This document shows positions 10,118-21,953 of a stretch of 64,000 nucleotides of DNA, piece by piece. The stretch is taken from positions 11,889,716-11,953,715 of the forward strand of contig NC_087067.1 of the NCBI RefSeq assembly GCF_963678635.1, given 5' to 3'. This stretch comes from Symsagittifera roscoffensis (lineage: Eukaryota; Xenacoelomorpha; Acoela; Convolutidae). Position 1 is the first letter of the stretch. Every line of letters begins with the position of its first letter. Below the pieces are notes generated by a model that did no database searches, was not told where the DNA came from, and worked only from the letters and a program-made list of their open reading frames with translations. A program made the position numbers and the translations under genes.

Positions 10118-13004
10118 TCATTTCCTAGCCTTCGAGGTGCTAGGTCCTGATGAGTTTGAAACGGTGATCTGCCTTAGCAGCGCTTCCTCATCATCGGAGC
10201 TGATTACGATCTCTTCCCACACTTTTAATTGTTCGAAGGATCGCATCCACTCCCTCTGCTCTTGCAACATCTTTGCCTGATTTGGTAAACTTTTCACTTT
10301 CGATTCCCTGTTCAAGCAAAAGGAATTGTGCAGGCTCAAGCTCAAGCTCACGTTCTTCGCCAAGTCCTCCTCCAGTATCGATTCTCTCGCTTTGGTATTA
10401 TCTCTAGACACCCTACCGACTCTTTTCCAACCTGTCGTGATCGCATTTCGATGGGTTAGTAAAGGTCTGTTGAAAGCTTCTGGTCCTATCCCTGCCAGGA
10501 ACTGTCGATATTCTTTACTATGTTTTTCCATGTGGTCTTTCGTCACCATATACAACCAAGATGTCAATGTCGCTCGAAACCACGGGAAGAATCTTATGCG
10601 GCTCCATACGTGCCTGACCTCCATACGTATGGCGAATACCTTGCACGCCGTCTCTAACAACTCAAGTCTCCTGCTAAAATCGCTAGCGTATATCGATTCC
10701 GCCGTTGGTGTCTTCGACTCCCGGTATTTCGTCACACTCTCCTCGATCCATCGCAACGCCAACATCGTACTCACTACAAAGATGGTCACCTTCTGCCGAT
10801 GATCGGGTAATCCGATTGACCGAACTCTTCCACGTCCCAAACTAAACAGAGGTTTGAGTGCTCCAGGTACCACACTGTCTGTGCCAAGCAATGGCATAGG
10901 CATTCCCCATAGGTAATACTGGTGCTTCGGAGATTGCGTTCTCCCGAAGCTTCCAGCAGAGGTTCCAATTCCATCATATTCTCATTGGAATATATTGGTA
11001 TTGGTATCATTGGTATTGGTATTGTAGATATTGGTATTGGTATCATTGGTATTGGTATTGTACATATTGGTATTGGAGATACATATTGGTATTCTCCCTG
11101 TTTGTTGGGTCTCGAGTAATTCTCAGCCGAGGCCAAGTTACGATGCACATCATGCCCCTCTTCAAATTTCTTCTTGTAGAGTCTCCGTATTTCATCAAGT
11201 TTCCCATGATTCTCTAGGGATTGCCTCGAGTCATCTTCTTTTTCGATCCCCGTACTCTGGTACACATTTAGTATGACGGCGGAGACTTTCCTTTCCATAG
11301 TTTTGCTCCCCATGGCCTTCTGATGACACGCTTGGAAGTATTATTGGTCATTACGGACATTATCCACCTCAGGAAACAAGTGGCATCTTTTCTTCTCGCC
11401 AGACTCAAACCGGAATTATCTCTGGCGATATGCTGTACCAGCATCTGGTAAACTTCTAGACTTTTGTTGCCCAACTTCAATTTATTGTGTGAGGTCAATA
11501 CCTATAGATCTATTCCCACTAGGCTCCACGAGAACGTCAGCTGCCCCGCTGTTCTAACGAAGGGATTTGCCATCTAGGGCAATGCGAACGAAGGTGTTCT
11601 CATCGCCTCCTCGAAGTAATCCCGCAACAAGTTCTGCCAAGTCCACTTCAGCTGATTTCCCAATTATAATTTGTTAATCTCGGCTTTTTGCTGAGTAGCC
11701 CAATTGCGACGCTTGCGGGACACTCCATGATTGAGCTTTTTCAGACAGTCCTCCAGTTCTTTCCAAGGTCGAGCCGTATTCCTCGTCGAATTCTTCTTAA
11801 GAGGGTCGCTGGTCACTTGTTTGCCGATAGCCTGATGCTCGCTCGAGATCCATTCTTTGCCAACTTCCACTTCCCATGTTTGTCCATTCGTCAAACCCTT
11901 TTTTGAGCTTGCCTTCTGAGGTTTGAAATCTTCATCCGTTGCCAGACTTGTCGAGACCTCTATCTCTTTCACCACTTCGGCTAGCCTCCTTGGTTCCGAG
12001 CTACTCTTGTAGGCCGCAGTCTTCCATCGCGCTAGAATCATGGGAGCAGTCTCCCTAAAATTCTTCTCAGAGACAGTATCCGCCGACGGGCTACTCAACT
12101 CCACTACTTCCTTTTTCCTCTTTCGAGACTTCACACCTTTGCTTGGTGGCGTCGTCACTATCATCACTGATTCGACCTTTTTGTCTCGGTCCAACCCTTC
12201 CGACTCTTGCCTCCCCCTACTGGAGCCTTAAAGATGTTAATACCTTTAATCATATTACTAGTCTTAAGCTTATCCTCCCTTTTATCTTTAATCATTTTAT
12301 CGCCAATTTTTTGTTTCAGAGTAGAGCTGTCTTTACATTCATTATCATTGGTTTTCTGCTCTGTTTCTCGCAGCTTTATCATCTTATCCAACAATTCCTT
12401 TCTCGCCTTTTCATCCAGCCTGGTGCCCGTCAAACTGGTTCTCCGAACTTCACCACTGTGTCCCACAGTTCTTCTTTGAAACTCTCCAGTGTAGCTTCGT
12501 TCCCTGCTTTCTGATTAAATTCACTCAAGAATTCTAGCCACATCTTCTCATCCAGCGTACTCAAGAACATCCATTTATTGCCCTCGAAGGCATTCTTCTT
12601 ACTCTCTTTGGCACTCAAGAAAATCATCCCCATATTGGAGATCTCGCTGCTCAAGGGTAGCTCCAGGTTTTTGCGAGGGGATGACGTCAGGGGTGCTGTG
12701 GCCTTGTTCGCCCAATCGTCTTCACGCAAGTCTTGCAGCAGTTCCTGAGTGATAAAATCCTTCTCCGCTGGTTTTGGCTCAGGTGTATTCCCCACCTCCA
12801 TCTCTTCTCCTGCTTCACTGAGAGTCTCATCCATGCTCTCCCCTTCTGACTCAGCTCGCCTTCTCTCAAGCACGTCACTAAACCTCGTCTCCACGGGACC
12901 GCTTCTCTTTATCTTCAGGGGTGCCCCTGACAGGGGTGAGGGTCTAGCTGGGTCCTGATTTTTGTATTCCGTCAGGGCTACAGACAAGGAGCCCGCTGCG
13001 TCCA
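10118..13004 (-). pseudogene. Giant ORF, C-terminal half, broken copy
   Basis: Successive minus-strand frames match the C-terminal half of the intact plus-strand ORF. Segments 10118-10903, 10786-11313, 11268-11498, 11664-12194 and 12430-13080 are separate frames of what was one protein. Shared blocks include W-F-R-A near the C-terminus, L-T-H-R-N-A, and H-N-S-F-C followed by N-R-E. The acidic/Ser-rich middle (about 12780-13000) parallels the acidic region of the intact copy. At least four frame changes break it. An in-frame 36-bp repeat at about 10987-11088 inserts Ile-Pro repeats absent from the other copy. The downstream stop at 10118 appears to be the natural end. Confidence 0.7.
10987..11088 (-). 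repeat. Hexamer-based tandem repeat inside the broken giant ORF
   Basis: This is an array of tattgg/tattgg/tatcat hexamers organised as a 36-bp unit present about 2.5 times. On the coding strand it encodes a 12-residue Ile-Pro-Ile-Pro-Met type repeat without breaking the local frame. The intact plus-strand ORF lacks it, so it expanded after the two copies diverged. Confidence 0.85.
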
Positions 13005-15681
13005 GCTCTTTTTCTTCTTGCTCCATTTCCACTTGCTCTAGTCCATAGGGCGCCCGGTACTTTCTCGTGGCGAATTTCATCTTTCAAGGCTATGTGTCCT
13101 TCCTCCACAATAAATCTTCCATCGTCCCAAACCGGCAGCATGTTCTCCAGATCCGCTTGATCGAGCGTTCTCAAGATGTCCCGAACCTCGAACTTTGGAG
13201 GCATTGAGCCCCTCATCTTTTTTGCTGGTGTTGTCCACAAGTTTATCTTGATGTCGCACGTGTAGAAATAAACTGCTGCTGTATATCCGACAAACACGGG
13301 ATCCCAGCCATCAGTGAACTCCCTCTGCTGCTTTTCCACTACAGCTCTGGCGTCCAAGGATGGGACTACCAGAGGGCTATTCATCCCCAGGTCATTCTCC
13401 TGACAGTCGGGAACTCGGGGACCACTGTGGGCAAAACTTCCTTCTCCAGAGTCATCTCTAGCTCCTTTTTTACCAACTCGAAGCTCTCCTTCCACGCTGG
13501 GGTTCTCAAAATTTCTCTCCTATCTGCCGTTAAAGGATTCAAATTCCAAAACTTGGGATAAGTTTCAATGGGACCTTCACGCTTCCCCCCATTCTGCATT
13601 GTCGCTGCCCCCGGAAATTAAACATCATTAACACGGGATCCTTCATTTTCCCGAAGATCACTGTGTCACTCATCCGTGCCCTCAGCACCTCTTGTCGGCA
13701 CCAATTCAACGCCGTTCCATCTAATACGCTTATGAGGCACCACTGAATTGCGATATGCCGCCACGAAAGGATCCGGAAAGGCATACGTCACCGCTGGCCC
13801 GTAGATACAGGTTACGACTTCCACAAGCCCCCTGATCGCTCCCAACGGATCAGATCTTATGGTCAAGCACAGGTCAGTCAGCAGAGTGATACCACCATTC
13901 GCCTCTTTCCATTCATCTCTCGTCTTGGGATTACGTTCTTCGCCAGTCACTTGTCGGTTCTGCATCAGAAGATACTCCACCAGCAACGTCTTCAGTCCGG
14001 CAGCGCACTTGTAGGAGTAGGTATCGACACTTGGGTGGGTTTTCTCCATCGACAGGGGCTCCCCATATTTCATCAACCGATGAAATGCCACCATTTCACC
14101 ATGAGTCAAGAGCACTAGCGTCAGGTACCCGTCATTCCGAAGCGTCTCTACTCCTCTGCTGAACTTTTATGCTGGACCTATGTTAAACAGGTACCTGGGA
14201 TAAATCAAGTACAAGGCCAGCAAGAGATTTATGGGCATATTCAACAGCTCTTGCACAAAGGCTTCGAAGATGGTGTCCTTTGCGTACAACACTTTAGCCA
14301 TGTGCTTTTTCCCCCAACAAGGACTCAAGAATCTCAGGATTTCGTGATCTTTCCTCGTTCGCAGCGCGTCTTTGGCATGCTCTCTCCAGAACCCTCCTAC
14401 GGTGACCTCGTTCGCCGCTGTGACGAATCTCCCCACCGTTATCTCCTTGCTCTCTGCCGTTTCCATTTGCCCCTCAAGAAATTCCCATACTGTTTGACGA
14501 GAGGTGGAGCATTCTCCCGCGTCTTGTCTTTAGCATTCTCGAGCCTTGGGGTCAGGAACGGCCACCTGCCTCTCTCTTGTGTCAGACGGTATGCCATCGC
14601 TCCTAATTGCTTCTCGGCTGCAGCCACGTTTCTCCTTTCATTGCTTGGTCCCCTCGCCTTGCTGGTGGAGCTTGTGATCTTCAGATTCATACCTCGGAAC
14701 CACAGGCTGGCTGTTAGGTGGCTTATTGATAAGTGATCATCCCTTATGTCCGGACTAAACTTCAAAATTCGAAATCTCAAGTATTGGGACCTCGTCCAAC
14801 ACAATAAGGATATCTGCCAACTCGTAGAATCCCCTCGAGGCATGAGATACGTCCGCCCATGCTGCTGCCAATTCCGACTTCAGAAGTCTCAAGTTCGTAG
14901 TTTCCAGCTCTCGATTAGGGGCTGCCATCAACACCCGCCACTCGTTCCCCTCCGCTATGAGGATCAAGATAGCGTATACAAATTGCAAAGCCGGCGGCAT
15001 GCTTGCGTAGCCCGGTGACATTGTAAACGCTACTTTTGTCTTGGCTCCGAATCGAGTAGTCACATTCTCTTGCACCTCATTCATCGCCGCAAACAATATC
15101 TGGATAGCTTCCCAGACCTTCATGAGCGTCGGTGCTTCACTCTTCAGATGCTCCAGAAGCCCCGCCGCATGCAAGTGATCATTCATTCCAGCAAACAGCG
15201 GCAGCTCCGGTTCACAAGGCATTTCTGATTTGATTCTACTCGAATGATGACGATGACTACTCTTGCGGCTCCTGGATCCGATCGATCGTACACCGCCAAG
15301 GTCTTGGCCAACTGCGCTTTCCCACAGGGTCTTCCGTATCTTGAATTGTTTGCTAGTTTTCCACCCTCGTAGGCAGCTTCTGGGAGTCCTATGTCTTTCG
15401 GCTCCAGTAACTTGTCTACTACTCGCAGCTGTGCAGAAGTAGCCAATCTAATTCTCGCTACGCTCGTTCGGTGTTTGGGGGGTTCTACGATGAGCCCTGG
15501 ACTCCCAACAGCTTGAGTGGCCTATAGTTGATCGGCCCATTACTGATTTCAGAGGAATCCCGGCCAGATCCGCCGTCCTCATCACCGTCGCTCTCGAGAA
15601 GTGTGCTTCATGGGCCTGCAACCAATCCACACAGTGGCGTCGACTCAAGTCTTCATGTGACATGTGCGTGAGCCTCAGGGT
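13005..15681 (-). pseudogene. Giant ORF, middle segment, duplicate B (second SGNH-like module)
   Basis: This minus-strand segment is nearly identical to 15749-18445, so it is one of two tandem copies of the same 2.7-kb piece. It matches the intact ORF at about residues 260-1200. It carries the G-M-N-D-H motif where the intact copy has G-A-N-D-H, then S-P-G-Y-A, A-P-N-R and the P-K-F-W-N-L block. Conservation of these short motifs between otherwise diverged copies suggests they matter for the second SGNH-like module. Several frameshifts are present (for example between 14115, 14466, 14843 and 15222). Confidence 0.7.
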
Positions 15682-15748
15682 CTCCGCCAACTCTTGTCTG
15701 CATTCTAGATCTTCTAGATCCAATTCCTATAACCTCTCCAGATACCGT

Positions 15749-18445
15749 GTCCGGCTCTTTTTCCTCTTGCTCCATTTCCACTTGCTCTAGTCCATAGGGC
15801 GCCCGGTACTTTCTCGTGGCGAATTTCATCTTTCAAGGCTATGTGTCCTTCCTCCACAACAAATCTTCCATCGTCCATCGTCCCAAACCGGCAGCATGTT
15901 CTCCAGATCCGCTTGATCGAGCGTTCTCAAGATGTCCCGAACCTCGAACTTTGGAGGCATTGAGCCCCTCATCTTTTTTGCTGGTGTTGTCCACAAGTTT
16001 ATCTTGATGTCACACGTGTGGAAATAAACTGCTGCTGTATATCCGACAAACACGGGATCCCAGCCATCAGTGAACTCCCTCTGCTGCTTTTCCACTACAG
16101 CTCTGGCGTCCAAGGATGTGACTACCAGAGGGCTATTCATCCCCAGGGTCATTCTCCTGACAGTCGGGAACTCGGGGACCACGGTGGGCAAAACTTCCTT
16201 CTCCAGAGTCATCTCTAGCTCCTTTTTTACCAACTCGAAGCTCCCCTTCCACGCTGGGGTTCTCAAGATTTCTCTCCTATCTGCCGTTAAAGGATTCAAA
16301 TTCCAAATCTTGGGATAAGTTTCAATGGGACCTTCACGCTTCCCCCCATTCTGCATTGTAGCTGCCCCCGGAAATTAAACATCATTATCACGGGATCCTT
16401 TATTTTCCCGAAGATCACTGTGTCACTCATCCGTGCCCTCAGCACCTCTTGTCGGCACCAATTCAACGCCGTTCCATCTAATACGCTTATGAGGCTCACG
16501 TGCACCACTGAATTGCGATATGCCGCCACGAAAGGATCCGGAAAGGCATACGTCACCGCTGGCCCGTAGATACAGGTTACGACTTCCACAAGCCCCCTGA
16601 TCGCTCCCAACGGATCAGATCTCATGGCCAAGCACAAGTCAGTCAGCAGAGGGATACCACCATTCGCCTCTTTCCATTCATCTCTCGTCTTGGGATTACG
16701 TTCTTCGCCAGTCACTTGTCGGTTCTGCATCAAAAGATACTCCACCAGCAATGTCTTCAGTCCGGCAGCGCACTTGTAGGAGTAGGTATCGACACTTGGG
16801 TGGGTTTTCTCCATCGACAGGGGCTCCCCATATTTCATCAACCGATAAAATGCCACCACTTCACCATGAGTCAAGAGCACTAGCGTCAGGTACCCGTCAT
16901 TCCGAAGCGTCTCTACTCCTCTGCTGAACTTTTATGCTGGGCCTATGTTAAACAGGTACCTGGGATAATCAAGTACAAGGCCAGCAAGAGATTTATGGGC
17001 ATATTCAACAGCTCTTGCACAAAGGCTTCGAAGATGGTGTCCTTTGCGTACAACACTTTAGCCATGTGCTTTTTCTCCCAACAAGGACTCAAGAATCTCA
17101 GGATTTCGTGATCTTTCCTCGTTCGCAGCGCGTCTTTGGCATGCTCTCTCCAGAACCCTCCGACGGTGACCTCGTTCGCCGCTGTGACGAATCTCCCCAC
17201 CGTTATCTCCTTGCTCTCTGCCGTTTCCATTTGCCCCTCAAGAAATTCCCATACTGTTTGACGAGAGGTGGAGCATTCTCCCGCGTCTTGTCTTTAGCAT
17301 TCTCGAGCCTTGGGGTCAGGAACGGCCACCTGCCTCTCTCTTGTGTCAGACGGTATGCCATCGCTCCTAATTGCTTCTCGGCTGCAGCCACGTTTCTCCT
17401 TTCATTGCTTGGTCCCCTCGCCTTGCTGGTGGAGCTTGTGATCTTCAGATTCATACCTCGGAACCACAGGCTGGCTGTTAGGTGGCTTATTGATAAGTGA
17501 TCATCCCTTATGTCCGGACTAAACTTCAATATTTGAAATCTCAAGTATTGGGACCTCGTCCAACACAATGAGGATATCTGCCAACTCGTAGAATCCCCTC
17601 AAGGAATGAGATACGTCCGCCCATGCTGCTGCCAATTCCGACTTCAGAAGTCTCAAGTTCGTAGTTTCCAGCTCTCGATTAGGGGCTGCCATCAACACCC
17701 GCCACTCGTTCCCCTCCGCTATGAGTATCAAGATAGCGTATACAAATTGCAAAGCCGGCGGCATGCTTGCGTAGCCCGGTGACATTGTAAACGCTACTTT
17801 TGTCTTGGCTCCGAATCGAGTAGTCACATTCTCTTGCACCTCATTCATCGCCGCAAACAATATCTGGATAGCTTCCCAGACCTTCATGAGCGTCGGTGCT
17901 TCACTCTTCAGATGCTCCAGAAGCCCCGCCGCATGCAAGTGATCATTCATTCCAGCAAACAGCGGCAGCTCCGGTTCACAAGGCATTTCTGATTTGATTC
18001 TACTCGAATGATGACGATGACTACTCCTGCGGCTCCTGGATCCGATCGATCGTACACCGCCAAGGTCTTGGCAAACTGCGCTTTCCCACAGGGTCTTCCG
18101 TATCTTGAATTGTTTGCTAGTTTTCCACCCTCGTAGGCAGCATCTGGGAGTCCTATGTCTTTCGGCTCCAGTAACTTGTCTACTACTCGCAGCTGTGCAG
18201 AAGTAGCCAATCTAATTCTCGCTACGCTCATTCGGTGTTTGGGGGGTTCTACGATGAGCCCTGGACTCCCCAACAGCTTGAGTGGCCTATAGTTGATCGG
18301 CCCATTACTGATTTCAGAGGAATCCCGGCCAGAGCCGCCGTCCTCATCATCGTCGCTCTCGAGAAGTGTGCTTCATGGGCCTGCAACCAATCCACACAAT
18401 GGCGTCGACTCAAGTCTTCATGTGACATGTGCTTGAGCCTCAGGT
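15749..18445 (-). pseudogene. Giant ORF, middle segment, duplicate A (second SGNH-like module)
   Basis: This is a tandem near-copy of 13005-15681, also frameshifted. It lies in its natural position directly downstream of the SGNH-domain segment, so the more distal copy (13005-15681) is likely the added one. Frames 18273-17947, 17986-17519, 17568-17203, 17230-16943, 16880-16296 and 16356-15826 cover it in order. Small differences include a restored short stretch near 16490 (ggctcacgtgcaccactg) that is shorter in copy B. A segment of about 67 bp at 15682-15748 separates the two copies. Confidence 0.7.
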
Positions 18446-19690
18446 TCCGGCTCGTCTCCGTCGGTTTTTCCACCCTCTTGTGATCCACCACCACTACCGA
18501 GGATACCACCAATTTTTGGGGCGTGGACGACTCTACTTCTTCGGCCTCCATTGGCATGGACCCCGGTAGCCTGGTCCGGCTACTCTTTGAGCTGTCTCTT
18601 GACTTGAGTCTCACTCCCAGGCAACTGGATAGGGATCTTGTTGCAAAGAAAGGGGGCACAGGGGGTGGACCGAAGGTGAATTGACCCAATTCCAGCAGAT
18701 CCGCTTCCAGTGTATTTATGTGTTTCTGGAAGACGCCATTTAGCCATTCCACACCTTTAGGCCTATCAAAATGGATTCCATCCGAAGACGCGTCATCTGG
18801 GAAGGATCGCTCCATCATGTCTGCCACATCCAGCAACCCAACGGGGAGTACGCTCCTCTGCTGCATCTGCCTGATTATTTCGTTGATGTTGCGCACCTTC
18901 TCGTTCATTTCCATCGCATGCTGATCGGCCTTCATATTGTATGGGACGGTGAAAATCGTGGGTATAGCAGGATCTATCTGAATCGTCAATTCCTCAAGAA
19001 TGCAGCTCATCTTCTCGCGTAGCCTCAATATTTTCCTCGACTCACCTCGGGACACGTCATTGTTTCCCATCATCAGAGTCACCGTGTACATTTTCACCAT
19101 GTCTAACATCTCAAGCAATGCCAGCATCTGGGTTGTTGCGGCTCCAGAAAAGCTCAAGACTCCAGTCTGCCAATGCGACTGGATCCGGGTCAGCACTCGT
19201 ATTAGGCTGTCCCCTATGATCAGATCGACCGCACCCTCCTGTATTCTCGACTGTGCGTAGTACTCGGCCCATGATGCGTCGTGGAAACAATCCCTTCTCG
19301 CCCTCTGTTCCGTGGTCCAATCCATCGGGTTGTGTCTGGGGTATCTGCCGTCTGTATTCTTTTCATAGCTTGCGATCACCACGATCCTGACTGGTTGGTC
19401 TCTTCTTGTTGAGTCGTCACGGGTTCCTAGTTGCAGCCTATCGTGTAGCTCCTTGAGACGTGATGAACTCCCGCTAACTTGGCTGCTGCTCGGAGTTGAA
19501 CTCGGGAAATATCCCGGCAGTGCTACGTCCATCAGTGGGCGCATTGGTGACACCTCCAAACCACGCACGGAGGACACCGGCTCGGGTGGTATCCATACTT
19601 CCAGTCCCTTGTTGATGTGCTCCTGGGCCGCTCGGTCAAGTTGAATCGCCCACTGGACCTAGAAACTTCATCCACCTCCATCAGTGACTC
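18249..19690 (-). pseudogene. SGNH-hydrolase (GDSL-type) domain of the giant ORF
   Basis: The long frame 19577-18249 (442 codons) continues upstream in the same frame to about 19690 before a frame change. Numbering from 19577: block I is G-D-S at 122-124 (nucleophile Ser124), block II Gly at 145 in S-F-S-G-A, block III G-N-N-D at 171-174 (Asn173), and block V D-G-I-H at 266-269 (Asp266, His269). These are the canonical SGNH catalytic and oxyanion positions, in order and with normal spacing. SGNH proteins are typically esterases or lipases; the substrate here is unknown. The block V region aligns with the start of the plus-strand ORF. A Ser/Pro/Arg linker follows, then H-C-V-D-W-L, which matches I-P-G-V-D-W-L of the other copy. 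Confidence 0.75.
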
Positions 19691-20476
19691 TGGCCTTGAC
19701 CCTGTTGCGGCTCGTTCTGTGGTCCTGAATCCCTTTTCCTTTTGTCTCGCGAACTCTCGTTGTCGCCGCTGGATCTTTTCGAGTTCGGACTTCAACTGCT
19801 CGCAATTCGCCTCATTCTCGCGTACCCTCTGCTCTTGTTGGTACTCTGCCCTCATCATACTAAGATCACGCCTCGCCTGATCCCTCTCGAGGACCGCTTG
19901 ATCTCTCTCCAGGTTCGCTTGGTCCCGCTCAAGCTTCGCACCATCCCGGTCAATATTCGCCTTGTCTCTCTCCCTCTGCGCCCTATCCAGTTCCCTCTTC
20001 AGATTACTGAGGTCCGGGTATACTTCCTCCGTCTGTTGTGACCGTATCATAGAAGGTGGCTTACTCGTGAACTGGCCCGCAGATCTTGCCGGTGGTCTGG
20101 TTGGTAGTGGGAATTCTCCCCCGCCGTATTCTGTGTTGTTGCTCAAGCCAGAATTTCTCGCCAAGTCGAATCCCCTCACGCCTCCATCCACATTCCAGGA
20201 CAACCATCTGGTCTGCTCTTGATTGGATATCCCTTCTGTCGTGTCCCCAAACATCAAAGCAGCTTCTGTCGCTGACTCCCTGCATTCACCCTGCGCTTCT
20301 AACTGCAGGATGGCGTTCAACATCACTGCCAACCTCTCATCGACTTGGGTGTAGTCCAGATCCCTCAAGCGTTTGTATAGCTCATCGAGCGTAGGTATTT
20401 TGAGCGCTGCCACATAGATTTCCAAAAGCGATCTGCCATTGTCACAATCTCTAGATGATCTTGCCTTGTCAACCAA
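19532..20476 (-). pseudogene. N-terminal coiled-coil region of the giant ORF
   Basis: The open frame is 314 codons and the last stretch is out of frame after about 19690. The centre, about 19850-20000, encodes L-E-R-D-Q-A-x heptads repeated several times in an Arg/Glu/Asp-rich helix, a strong coiled-coil signature. The upstream part (L-E-I-Y, L-D-E-L-Y-K-R-L-R-D-L) is also helical. There is no ATG near the beginning: the frame opens after a TGA and its first start-like codon at 20476 is TTG, so the true initiation site or splice join is unresolved. It probably belonged to the same polypeptide as the SGNH domain, with oligomerisation a plausible role. Confidence 0.55.
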
Positions 20477-20967
20477 CTTGAGAACTACCAGACCTTGTCA
20501 ACCAACTTGAGAATCACCTTACCTATCAACTTGAGAACTTAAGAAATGTCTCCCTTTGAATGTTGCTGATCTTGAACTTGTTCAAGACCTTCTTTTTCTT
20601 TTCAAATGAGTGCGGCTAGGTCTTCAACTCAATTTTACAAATCAATCTGAAAAAAAAAATCCATTTTTAGACTAATATGTTCTGTTCCTAACCTAACCCC
20701 CCCCCCATTATTGTGGTTAAAACATTATTCCTCAACTTATTTCACTAAAAATAATTCAATTGAAAGTTTTAAGAGCATGCAGATTCATTTAATGTTTTAG
20801 CACCGTCAACTCTTTAAATATTAATTTTCTTGCCAATTGAGTTAAAATCCATCTACCTGCTTCGAGATCCCCATGTACCCTTACCCTTACTCGAGACCTC
20901 TATTTTCCGCCTCTAGCTCAGGCAATACTCAAGTAGTATTTCTTGTGTAGGTGTACCATTATCTCCG
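20477..20967 (-). other. Spacer between pol and the giant ORF
   Basis: No coding frame is recognisable. Next to the giant ORF is a cluster of short repeats around tcaacttgagaa (20463-20540), including a 28-bp direct repeat carrying ccttgtcaaccaacttgagaa. A long C run at 20697-20705 and poly-A stretches follow. It may have carried a splice acceptor or internal promoter for the third ORF, but nothing decisive is visible. Confidence 0.4.
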
Positions 20968-21953
20968 TTAGCTCAACTTGCCCCTGTTTGGGTCATAAAA
21001 AGGCATCGAGACCTCCACTATCCCTCGTTCAACTATGAAGTATCTCAGCCTCGTTAGTGCGAACATCACATGCTCATGATCTATCGTATTCCTTTCATTG
21101 ATCCTCGTTACCAGAAAGCACATGTATTTGCCTGGGACTTGTGAAACTGATTGGGGAAGCGCAGCCATTCCTCCCAGCCCCGGTCTCTGTCTAAATAGAA
21201 ACTCCACGTTCTGATATTCTCTCTTGAAGTCGGCCTCTAGCCTCGATTTGAAGCTCTTGTCCGCCGTTACACAGATTGCGCTAGTCCTGTCCGACAAAAT
21301 GAAGTCGCTGTCCGTTATCAGGATGTTTTCCGAGTATTCATTGGGTATTTCAAATTTTGTTTTTAAGTTTCGTCCTATGGTTCCAACCCGCTGGTCTCTT
21401 TCACTTCTCTGAGTTTCTTTATCATCAAATTTTCGGTGAGGGTAAGTCCTACCCCCACTCCCGGGACAAGAATATTTATCGACGTCCCCTTCGATGATGC
21501 TGGTACTAAATTGTGTGGCGGTATCTCGAGCGGCCTGTAGGTTGCTGTCCAACCGAAGAGGGGATCTTTCCTTTTCACGTAATTTTCTGCTGACACGTCG
21601 ACCTGCTGGATGCTTTGCTCTTCATCTCCTTTGCTCTTGACACCGCGCATCCACTCTAGTATTCTCAAGTTTGTGTTTTCCCTCCTTTCTATCTCGCTCT
21701 GCTCCAGATCTGTTTCTTGTTCTGGTGTGGAGTAGTCTTCCTGTGGGCAATGCTCGTTGACGTTGATGATTTGACACTCATCAACTGCCACCAATTCGCC
21801 CACACTCAGTAACTTTTCGCTTAATTCATCAGGCTGTATCTTGTCAATCAAGAAGTCATTCCCGTACCTTTTGTACCTTATGCTTGTCCGTTTGCGATTA
21901 CCACTCCTGGTTCTTGCTGTTATCGGCAAGTCTGGTTCCGTCCACTTTGGCAC
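20968..21953 (-). pseudogene. Pol C-terminal extension, macro-domain-like
   Basis: Two overlapping frames (21953-21375 and 21552-20968) follow the integrase without a real gap. The first is an acidic linker ending with L-V-P-G-V-G-V-G-L-T-L. The second contains G-G-M-A-A-L-P-Q-S-V, then K-Y-M-C-F-L-V-T-R and a closing V-S-M-P-x-Y-D-P-N-R-G-K-L-S, a pattern that recalls the ligand-binding loops and strands of macro (ADP-ribose-binding) domains. The assignment is by eye and tentative. A frameshift separates the two parts. Confidence 0.4.

Larger units (their letters stand above)
13005..18445. repeat. 2.7-kb direct tandem duplication inside the giant ORF
   Basis: Both copies begin at gctctttttc(c/t)tcttgctcc and end at the gagcctcagg stretch. 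Differences are few, about 1-2% by eye, far fewer than the LTR differences, so the duplication is much younger than the insertion. An assembly artefact is possible. Confidence 0.85.
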
